From an uncultured Synechococcaceae cyanobacterium (lineage in GTDB: Bacteria > Cyanobacteriota > Cyanobacteriia > PCC-6307 > Cyanobiaceae), in assembly GCA_902634405.1 (NCBI GenBank), contig CACPJY010000001.1:62001-126000 (forward strand): DNA of 64,000 bases. The letters are read 5' to 3'. Shown piece by piece: positions 57,290 through 64,000 of this stretch. The position numbers were made by a program, and so were the translations under genes. The notes below the pieces were generated by a model that saw nothing but the letters and a program-made list of their open reading frames with translations, ran no database searches and was not told the origin of the DNA. Position 1 is the stretch's first letter. Each line of letters begins with the position of its first letter.

Positions 57290-58645
57290 ATGACAGACTT
57301 AAACCCAGATACACAACAAAAAAACAAAGAATCGAAAGCATTTACTGAAGGGATTATCGACCCTTGCGTTCATTGTGGATTTTGCCTTCCCACTTGTGCA
57401 AGTTATAAGGTACTTGGTACTGAAATGGATTCACCAAGAGGGCGCATTCATCTTCTAAAAGCAATTAACAATGGTGAGTTAGAACTTGATGCGGATGTTG
57501 CTAAACACTTTGATACCTGCCTAGGATGCTTTGCTTGTGTTACAGCCTGCCCATCTGGAGTGCGCTATGACAAATTAATAGAATCCACTAGGCCTTTACT
57601 AAACAAGGATGGTCTTCGATCACCCTGTGCAAACATTTTTAGAAGGATTCTGCTACAAATTTTGCCCTACCCAAGAAGGCTAAGAGCTATTCTGCAAACA
57701 CTTAGAGGCTATAAAGAAAGCCCTCTCCAAAAGGTATTTAATCAATTTAATGTATTAGAAAAAATAGATCCAAGCCTTGCAGCAATGGATTCACTCCTCC
57801 CCTCGCTTTCTGAAAAAAATTTTAAGGATAAGTTCAAAGTTTTTAACCCTGCTGAAGGTACTAAAAGAGGTCGTGTTGGTTTAGTGCTTGGATGTGTTCA
57901 AAGATGCTTTGACCCAGATGTGAATCATGCCACCCTGGCAGTTCTTCAAGCCAATGGGTTTGAAGTGATTATTCCGAGAGATCAAGGTTGTTGCGGAGCT
58001 GTTGCTCACCATCAAGGAGAAATTAAAAAAACCAAAAAACTAGCAACTGATCTGATTAAAAGCTTTCAATCTGCATTAAAAGAGAGCGTAATTCAAGAAC
58101 CAAAGTCATTAGAAGCAATCCTCATTGCCGCATCTGGTTGTGGACATACTATGAAAGCTTATGGAGAAATTCTCAACGGAAAGATTGACTTTAATGTACC
58201 AGTATTAGATGTGCACGAGTTCTTATACCAGCAAGGCTTATCAGATAATTTCCTAGAAAGACTTCGCCCACTCCAAAGTAATAAATCAAACATCAATCCT
58301 AATCAAACTACTGAAGTAGTTTTTCATGATGCATGCCATATGATTCATGGGCAAGGGATCATAGAACAACCTCGTTTATTACTTAAATCGATACCAAAGT
58401 TACGCTTATTAGAAGCAATGAATTCAGGGGTTTGTTGTGGAAGCGCAGGAATTTATAACTTAGTTCAACCAGAAGAAGCAAATGAATTAGGACGAATAAA
58501 ATCAGCCGAATTAACCGATACAGGAGCAAAGATTATTGCAAGTGCCAATATTGGTTGCAGTCTTCAAATCCGTAAACATATAAATCAAAGCTTCTTAGTC
58601 AAGCATCCAATGCAACTACTTGCTGAATCCGCAGGCTTCCATTAA
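57290..58645 (+). CDS. glcF: Glycolate dehydrogenase iron-sulfur subunit
   Basis: GlcF passes electrons from glycolate oxidation in photorespiratory salvage. In the 451-aa protein, two 4Fe-4S motifs are CVHCGFCLPTCASY and CLGCFACVTACPSG (about residues 26-85). Two CCG domains follow, including DQGCCGAVAHHQG, FHDACHMIHGQG and GVCCGSAGIYN. The nearby glcE supports the assignment; no glcD is in the window. It overlaps the convergent DUF1537 gene by 30 nt. Confidence 0.93.
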   Translation: MTDLNPDTQQKNKESKAFTEGIIDPCVHCGFCLPTCASYKVLGTEMDSPRGRIHLLKAINNGELELDADVAKHFDTCLGCFACVTACPSGVRYDKLIESTRPLLNKDGLRSPCANIFRRILLQILPYPRRLRAILQTLRGYKESPLQKVFNQFNVLEKIDPSLAAMDSLLPSLSEKNFKDKFKVFNPAEGTKRGRVGLVLGCVQRCFDPDVNHATLAVLQANGFEVIIPRDQGCCGAVAHHQGEIKKTKKLATDLIKSFQSALKESVIQEPKSLEAILIAASGCGHTMKAYGEILNGKIDFNVPVLDVHEFLYQQGLSDNFLERLRPLQSNKSNINPNQTTEVVFHDACHMIHGQGIIEQPRLLLKSIPKLRLLEAMNSGVCCGSAGIYNLVQPEEANELGRIKSAELTDTGAKIIASANIGCSLQIRKHINQSFLVKHPMQLLAESAGFH

Positions 58646-59980
58646 CTCCCATACTTCAAATAATGTAGTTTCATCTCCTAAATTTCCAGGGAATGTAAGT
58701 ATTGGAATACCAGAGATCTTCTCACTCAACCTAGGCCTGACTAATGAAATACCAGGTAGAAGTTGACCTTCTAAATAAACAGACTTTAAACCTAAACCCC
58801 TTGAAAGCATTGTATTTGTCGTGATTCCACCTTTACTAATTAAATAGCCAAGATCTGACACCAAAGATCCAGTTAATATTGCAGTGAACTCAGCTAATCT
58901 TTGTCCGAACAACACACTTTCATCGAAAGAGGGGAGTCTTAACTCACCTCGAGTAGTAAACACCACTGGTGTACCACCTGTTTCCCAAATACCACGAATT
59001 ATCTCAATTAATTTACTCTCAATATCTGATATAAAGTGCTCATTATTAGATCTAAATGCGGTATATAATTTATTTACTGGTATATGAACCGATACACATT
59101 TAGGAGTTTGCAATAAATACGACAACTGTTGATCTGCCAAGGGAACATGAGAACCTACAAGTATCATTCCAGGCAAAGAGTTTCCCGCTTGATCGCGGAG
59201 TCTCATATCCACTAAATCCTCTTTAGTTAATTGCTGCGGGCTCAATTTAGCCAATGGATTTAATAAACTAGAGGCAGACCTGAAAAGGAATTGCTTAGTA
59301 TCGCCAAAATGATTTATAGCATTACTAAAAACTTTTAAATGTTCTTTTCTTTGTGCGTCTACTATTACTATCTGATTAGCTTGTAATGAATCTAAAAATT
59401 GCTTTAAAGCAATCATCCCATTGGCACTTCTTATGGCTTTATCCAGCTGAGAAATACTTAATAAACGGACACTTTCTTTCCTAATGTTTCCAGAACTTTT
59501 TTCTTCCAGCCATTCAGCAAGGTTACTTGTCGAATAACCAAATAGGGAATCTTGAGCAAAAGGAGTTTTGTGAACTGGCATCCCATTCAAAAAATGAACT
59601 CCATTCACTGTCGTTCGACCACCCTCTATAAATGCAGGAATATAAAATGTCGCAGCAAATGGTCCGAATTCCTCTTGAATGACCTCTGGTTCAATAACAG
59701 CATGACCTCTCAAAGTCGAATCACCTCGACTAACAAACAAAACATCACTCTTTAATATCCCTTCGACTCTCATAGCCTGTTTCAAAGAAACGCAAATTTG
59801 CCTATTTCTATTGACTGCTTCTTCTGGTAAAAGGGCACGTGTATTTGCCAATATGAAAAGCAAGGGGGAATCATGCCTCAAACCCGCCCTAAGAACATCT
59901 ACATCCCAACTGAGTAGTAATGGGCAGCTATGAACTGATTGAGATCCAGTTGGATCGTCATCAATAACTACAATCTTCAT
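58616..59980 (-). CDS. DUF1537 four-carbon acid sugar kinase-like
   Basis: A 454-aa protein of the DUF1537 family, whose characterised members (OtnK, DtnK, LtnK) phosphorylate erythronate or threonate. It starts MKIVVIDDDPTGSQSVHSC, the DDDPTG variant of the N-terminal motif, then FVSRGDSTLRGH. C-terminal ATP-site segments are TRGEL, GGITTNTMLSRGLG and ILTFPGNLGDETTLFEVW. The ATG at 59980 is chosen; the tracked extension overlaps glcE. It overlaps glcF by 30 nt at its 3' end and starts 14 nt from glcE, so its promoter lies inside glcE. Substrate unknown. Confidence 0.8.
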   Translation of the reverse strand: MKIVVIDDDPTGSQSVHSCPLLLSWDVDVLRAGLRHDSPLLFILANTRALLPEEAVNRNRQICVSLKQAMRVEGILKSDVLFVSRGDSTLRGHAVIEPEVIQEEFGPFAATFYIPAFIEGGRTTVNGVHFLNGMPVHKTPFAQDSLFGYSTSNLAEWLEEKSSGNIRKESVRLLSISQLDKAIRSANGMIALKQFLDSLQANQIVIVDAQRKEHLKVFSNAINHFGDTKQFLFRSASSLLNPLAKLSPQQLTKEDLVDMRLRDQAGNSLPGMILVGSHVPLADQQLSYLLQTPKCVSVHIPVNKLYTAFRSNNEHFISDIESKLIEIIRGIWETGGTPVVFTTRGELRLPSFDESVLFGQRLAEFTAILTGSLVSDLGYLISKGGITTNTMLSRGLGLKSVYLEGQLLPGISLVRPRLSEKISGIPILTFPGNLGDETTLFEVWELMEACGFSK

Positions 59981-59994
59981 GTGACCACCGTTCC

Positions 59995-61221
59995 GTGGAA
60001 ACTCCCTCCCAACACTTACCAATTAATTCCGTCACACCAGCTTCTTTAAAAGACCTACAAGAACTTTTAAAAGAAATGTATGACAAGGCTACTCCCTGCC
60101 TCCCAAGTGGTTTGGGAAGTCGAGTCGAATGGGGCCCTCCAGTGAATTCATCTCCCATAAGAGTAAGTATGAAGGATTTTTCGAACATTATTGATTACCC
60201 CAAAGATGATCTAACAATTACCGTTGAAGCTGGATTACCTTTTAATGATCTGCAGGCATTTCTGGAGAAACAAAACCAATGGATCAGCATCGATTGGCCA
60301 TGGGGGACTGAAGAAAGTTCCGAGCTATCGAACGCTGGAAGTATTGGTGGGTTAATAGCAAGAGGATTATCAGGCAGCCTAAGACAAAAGTATTTAGGCG
60401 TTCGTGATCAAATTGTTGGGATTGAGGTTGTTCGAAGTGACGGGATTGCAGCAAGAGCAGGAGGGCGTGTAGTCAAAAATGTTGCAGGCTATGATCTAAT
60501 GAGACTTCTTTGCGGTAGTTGGGGCAGTCTTGCTTTTATAAAAGAAATCACACTGAGGACTCAACCCATAAAACCTGCCCGAGCAAAGATATTAATGTCA
60601 GGGCATGTAGAGACTCTGGAGAAAATAAGGTTCAATCTTCTTGGATCTGTTTCTGATCCAGAATACTGCGACTGGGTCCAAGACAGCGAAGGGTGGCAAA
60701 TAGAAGCTGGTTTTGCAAGTATCAGTAATTTAGCGATTAATGCTCAACTAAATAGTCTTAAGAATCTTGCAAATAGCTATAAAATTAAACATGAAAAAAA
60801 AGATTGGGATAAACCCCTTCTAGATCAAATAAATCAAAGTCATTCTTTGAAAAAAACAAACTGGTTAACTAGAATTGTTTTACCACCTTCAAAAATTCAC
60901 ACTCTGCTTCTAAGCGAAGAGTTCCAATCTCTTGAACATTGGAAATGGCGCATAGGTGCTGGCACTGGAATAGGAGATGGTTGGCAAATATGTACAGGGG
61001 AGGTAGAAATGGCAAAGCATGAAAAAGTTGAACTACTCAGGAAGAAAATTCTTTCTCTAAATGGTCAATTAAATATTTTTAAACAGCCAATTAATAATAA
61101 TGGAAAACAACTTTTTCACTGGCTCAATGCTGAATCAAGTAGCCTAATAAAAGTAATTAAAGAGCAATTTGATCCAAAAATGCAACTTTCTCCTGGAAGA
61201 ATTCCTGGAATTGCTAATTAA
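59995..61221 (+). CDS. glcE: Glycolate dehydrogenase FAD-binding subunit
   Basis: A 408-aa GlcE-type flavoprotein subunit. The FAD-binding segments are PSGLGSRVEWG, ITVEAGLPFNDLQAFLEK, SIGGLIARGLSGSLRQKYLGVRD and the GlcE-specific GGRVVKNVAGYDLMRLLCGS. The C-terminus ends QLSPGRIPGI. The start is GTG at 59995, the only in-frame option after an upstream stop. It directly abuts the convergent mutarotase gene (no gap). Confidence 0.93.
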   Translation: METPSQHLPINSVTPASLKDLQELLKEMYDKATPCLPSGLGSRVEWGPPVNSSPIRVSMKDFSNIIDYPKDDLTITVEAGLPFNDLQAFLEKQNQWISIDWPWGTEESSELSNAGSIGGLIARGLSGSLRQKYLGVRDQIVGIEVVRSDGIAARAGGRVVKNVAGYDLMRLLCGSWGSLAFIKEITLRTQPIKPARAKILMSGHVETLEKIRFNLLGSVSDPEYCDWVQDSEGWQIEAGFASISNLAINAQLNSLKNLANSYKIKHEKKDWDKPLLDQINQSHSLKKTNWLTRIVLPPSKIHTLLLSEEFQSLEHWKWRIGAGTGIGDGWQICTGEVEMAKHEKVELLRKKILSLNGQLNIFKQPINNNGKQLFHWLNAESSSLIKVIKEQFDPKMQLSPGRIPGIAN

Positions 61222-62076
61222 TTAAAAACTTAAATAACGACATCCTAGTTCCATTTTTTCTCCTGCCGGCAATACTAATCTACGTTGCCCGTTAATTAAT
61301 GAGTTTCTTGGACTGGTCCAGGGTTCAAGGCAAACCATGGAGCGAGGAGGATCAGTCCAAATCACTATCAAATCCATAGGATATTCAGCCTCTAATTGTA
61401 TTCGCGAATTAGACACATCATCTATCAATATGACTTTTCCTTTTGGAGATACAAGAAAATCCACACCTTTAGTTAAATCAGATATCTGAGATGAAGTTTC
61501 TACTCTCATCATTTCTAAATGTGAAAAACAACTTTCTTCTAATCCCTGCAATCTTACAGCTGATAAATCTTCAACCTTGAAGTATGGGTGAAGACCAAAT
61601 GCAAATGGCATTTCGGACTTACTTAGATTTGAAATCTTAATTGTAATTTCTAAAGAACCTGAAAGCAATCTGACTTCCATTTCTATAAGAAAAGAGAAAG
61701 GAAATGAAGATCGGGTAAAGTTATTATCTGAACAAGTTAAACAAACACCATCTTTTGATTCCAATAAACGAATTTGCCATGGTAAATCTCTAGCAAATCC
61801 GTGCTGTTTAAGTTTTTGAAAAGTATTTGAGAATGGAATAGTGTCATCAGATAAATCACCACAGATTGGAAAGAGTATTGGAATACCTCCCCGAACACTA
61901 TTAGACACATCAGAAAAACGTTCTTGATCAAAGTAAAGAATTTCACGGCCATTACAGAGCCACTCCGTAATTAATCCACCTCGTTCAGGAACTAACCTGA
62001 TTCTGTCTCCAGAATCAGTATTTAAGAACTGCCAATGTCTATAAGGAAAATTTACTTGATTAAAAGTTATTGGCAT
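61222..62076 (-). CDS. Aldose 1-epimerase family protein
   Basis: A 284-aa mutarotase-like protein of the galactose mutarotase/hexose-6-phosphate epimerase superfamily. Signatures are SVRGGIPILFPICG, the catalytic-His region FAFGLHPYFKV, and CLEPWTSPRNSLING with the candidate catalytic Glu. It interconverts alpha and beta anomers of an aldose; whether free or phosphorylated sugar is not clear. It is convergent with glcE and 44 nt downstream of the hydrolase gene. Confidence 0.87.
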   Translation of the reverse strand: MPITFNQVNFPYRHWQFLNTDSGDRIRLVPERGGLITEWLCNGREILYFDQERFSDVSNSVRGGIPILFPICGDLSDDTIPFSNTFQKLKQHGFARDLPWQIRLLESKDGVCLTCSDNNFTRSSFPFSFLIEMEVRLLSGSLEITIKISNLSKSEMPFAFGLHPYFKVEDLSAVRLQGLEESCFSHLEMMRVETSSQISDLTKGVDFLVSPKGKVILIDDVSNSRIQLEAEYPMDLIVIWTDPPRSMVCLEPWTSPRNSLINGQRRLVLPAGEKMELGCRYLSF

Positions 62077-62120
62077 AAATACAAATCCCTAACAAGTCAG
62101 ATAATAATTTTTTTTAAAAT

Positions 62121-63044
62121 CTATTCACTGAAACTTAGATTATCCATCCAATCTAATAACGCAGAGTTCACTTGATCCGGAACCTCATCATGTGGACAAT
62201 GACCCGCCTCTAAAACCACCTCGGTAGTCAAAGGTGGTGCGAATCTTTGAAAAGCTGCTCTCTTTCCTACTGCATTCATCCAAGGGTCAAGGTTCCCCCA
62301 AAGTAAAAGTAAGGGCGCCTGTAATTTAGAGAACAACTCATCTAAAGGCTGGCCATCTGGGCCTCGTCCATCAAAAACACTTCTAAAAACGCCAAAAGCC
62401 CCTGGATCCAGAGATGGCCTTCTAATAGATTCGACCAGAAAATCATCTACATTGGTACTGTCTATATAAACTTGCTTAAGAGTTCTTCGGATATTTGAAG
62501 GATTTCTCAAATTTTCAAAGATCAATCTCTGAACCAAAGGATCTCTCAAAACACCTCCACCAATTCGTCGCCGTAATCTTGCGAACCAACTTGTTGAATT
62601 TGTTGTTTTTTTACTATCACTAAAATACCCTGCGGCATTAAGCAAAACCACACCTGCCGCTTGAGCGCCTAGATCAGTTCCTGCCGCCAAAGCTGCGTAA
62701 CCACCCAAAGAATTGCCAACAAGAACAGTAGGCCTGCCAATGCGATCTCTTACGTAAGAAGTCAACTGCTCTCTCCACAACTGTCCTCCATAATTCAGGT
62801 CACTAGGTTTGGCGCTTCGGCCAAAACCAAGCAAATCCAGAGCATGGACCTCATGTGTCTTTGCAATAACAGGTATGTTGTAACGCCAATGATCAGTAGA
62901 TGCTCCAAAACCGTGTACTAATAAAACAGCTGGCTCATTTATATTTCTTGCTGATAAAGAATCACAATATGGGCTGTTTTTTATGCAATGGACCTCATGG
63001 CCTAAATAGCTCCAAGGGTCAGCTTTAGCAACAGCGAAGGTCAT
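62121..63044 (-). CDS. Alpha/beta hydrolase
   Basis: A 307-aa alpha/beta-hydrolase fold protein. The oxyanion region is VLLVHGFGASTDHW and the nucleophile elbow is LVGNSLGGYAAL (Ser). The Asp is in LLLWGNLDPWM and the His in LEAGHCPHDEVP, so the triad is complete. Similar cyanobacterial/plastid proteins include pheophytinase- and epoxide-hydrolase-like enzymes; the substrate cannot be chosen from sequence. No signal peptide. Confidence 0.88.
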   Translation of the reverse strand: MTFAVAKADPWSYLGHEVHCIKNSPYCDSLSARNINEPAVLLVHGFGASTDHWRYNIPVIAKTHEVHALDLLGFGRSAKPSDLNYGGQLWREQLTSYVRDRIGRPTVLVGNSLGGYAALAAGTDLGAQAAGVVLLNAAGYFSDSKKTTNSTSWFARLRRRIGGGVLRDPLVQRLIFENLRNPSNIRRTLKQVYIDSTNVDDFLVESIRRPSLDPGAFGVFRSVFDGRGPDGQPLDELFSKLQAPLLLLWGNLDPWMNAVGKRAAFQRFAPPLTTEVVLEAGHCPHDEVPDQVNSALLDWMDNLSFSE

Positions 63045-63163
63045 CTAGAGGAATTGGAAAAATTAAAGGTTGAAATACTAAGCAATTTTTGGATCTTTAT
63101 CCAAATTGAAAGTTAAAAATAAATCTCTTGTACTGGTCTTAGGTTCAAGAAAAGAATCTTGGC

Positions 63164-64000
63164 CTAGATCAAGCCAACTGGATTTGCCGCTACCTCGTCA
63201 GGAATTGAATTTCCACCTCCTGGGGTTTGGTCTTTTAGTACTAAACGAAGCAATACAGGAGCTAAAAACGTTGTACCTATAACCATCAAAAGAATGGCCG
63301 CTTCAAGGGAAGGAGTAAGCAAACCAGCACTAGTACCAAGTCCTAGAAAAATCAAACCTACTTCACCCCTTGGCATCATCCCTAAACCAACAACAAGTCG
63401 ATTAGTTGGCTTATCAATAATAAAAGACCAACCAGCAGCAATTTTTCCAATAATCGCAATCACAAGTAGGAAACCAGCAACAATTAGAGCAGAGCGACTT
63501 GCTGGATCTAAAGGATTGATAACTGAAAGATCCATTCCTGCGCCAACTAAAACAAAGAAAATCGTTGCAAACAAAGAGACAAGAGGAAGAACGGATTGCT
63601 GTATTGCATGGTTGTTTTTTGAACTACTAAGAATCAATCCAGCAGCAAAAGCGCCTAAAGCAGCTTCCAAGCCAATAGCAGTTGCGATAAAACAACTCAA
63701 AACCAAGATCACGAATGAAGCAACTACAACTGCACCTGGAGCTTTTAGATGGTCCAACAACCAATCAAAAGCTGGTGCAGCACTTCTACTAAGAAAAATT
63801 GCACCAATTACAAAGACAGTGGCAGCAAAAACTAGCTTTAGGATTGGGGCAATTTCTAAAGAACCCCCTGTGGCTAAGGCCACTACAACAGCAAGAATGA
63901 CTATTCCAAGAATGTCATCAAGAACTGCTGCACCAATAACGATTTGTCCTTCTCTAGTTTTTAGATAACCTAACTCGCCAAAAACACTCGCTGTAATTCC
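63164..64000 (-). CDS. CPA2-family Na+/H+ antiporter, 5' part missing
   Basis: The 3' part of a NapA/KefB-type monovalent cation/proton antiporter. Reading back past the track's Met to the right edge continues in frame (ASVFGELGYLKTREGQIVIG, then GAAVLDDILGIVIL). The gene therefore begins beyond base 64000; about 278 residues are visible. The DD pair in VLDDILG is the cation/proton site of the family. At least six more helices follow, and the cytoplasmic tail ends at VGLI. No TrkA-N domain follows. Confidence 0.9.
   Translation of the reverse strand, partial: GITASVFGELGYLKTREGQIVIGAAVLDDILGIVILAVVVALATGGSLEIAPILKLVFAATVFVIGAIFLSRSAAPAFDWLLDHLKAPGAVVVASFVILVLSCFIATAIGLEAALGAFAAGLILSSSKNNHAIQQSVLPLVSLFATIFFVLVGAGMDLSVINPLDPASRSALIVAGFLLVIAIIGKIAAGWSFIIDKPTNRLVVGLGMMPRGEVGLIFLGLGTSAGLLTPSLEAAILLMVIGTTFLAPVLLRLVLKDQTPGGGNSIPDEVAANPVGLI

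Noticed and set aside
63294-63968. 224-aa plus-strand ORF
   Set aside because: Antisense to the CPA2 antiporter, whose reading frame continues off the edge; composition is the mirror of membrane-helix codons.

Overview
The window looks like chromosome from a marine picocyanobacterium, most likely a low-light-adapted Prochlorococcus of the SS120/MIT9211 kind. The evidence is the AT-rich but not extremely AT-rich DNA, the very short intergenic spaces, photosynthesis genes (psaD, ndhN, a CURT1-type thylakoid protein), ho1-pebA-pebB for phycoerythrobilin, a cyanobacterial gshA and fused panC-cmk, and many conserved picocyanobacterial genes. Organism assignment is by recognition of protein families; no search was run.

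Layout. 117-10897 (minus strand) is the S10/spc ribosomal super-operon, transcribed rplC-rplD-rplW-rplB-rpsS-rplV-rpsC-rplP-rpmC-rpsQ-rplN-rplX-rplE-rpsH-rplF-rplR-rpsE-rplO-secY-adk-rpmJ. It contains a strong internal terminator-like hairpin at the end of rplX. Its leader holds a perfect 22-bp palindrome. rpmJ (37 aa) is absent from the ORF track. 11291-16713 (plus) holds ndhN, ldpA, a Ycf45/R3H ATPase, tRNA-Gln, a HAD hydrolase and recA with a LexA-like box. 16740-27746 is a mixed-strand housekeeping stretch: a DUF2839 protein, a DinG-like helicase broken at a run of eight G, tyrA, a CrtD-like carotenoid enzyme, a fructosamine-kinase-like protein, CurT, a JAMM protease plus E1/rhodanese pair, a tandem CobO-like fusion, LarE, speD and recF.

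27825-43922 holds tRNA-Arg, a GNAT-like protein, then ppc-gshA-trpE-psaD-histidine kinase-rodA-mrp (all minus; transcription runs mrp to ppc), hemF, a LysM amidase-like protein, a CCB-family protein, an RNase D-like exonuclease, an LpxB-like glycosyltransferase and tRNA-Cys. 43923-46098 is the only loose region. It has sparse genes, several stem-loops, a serine recombinase whose active-site residues all appear to be replaced, a small secreted cysteine protein and an untracked 37-aa membrane peptide. This small accessory patch sits next to a tRNA gene.

46098-64000 contains a picocyanobacterial hypothetical gene, purM, panC-cmk (apparently starting at CTG), a low-molecular-weight phosphatase, ho1-pebA-pebB, a GtrA-YdjC fusion facing a GtrB-like glycosyltransferase, icd, glcF, a DUF1537 kinase and glcE packed with almost no spacing, a mutarotase, an alpha/beta hydrolase and the 3' part of a CPA2 antiporter. 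No CRISPR array, intact insertion sequence, prophage or rRNA gene was seen.

The best candidates for undescribed biology are: the GtrA-deacetylase fusion with its facing GtrB (a possible lipid-linked sugar deacetylation system); the dead serine recombinase beside tRNA-Cys; the homopolymer-split helicase; the DUF1537 kinase wedged between glycolate dehydrogenase genes; and the internal terminator of the ribosomal operon.
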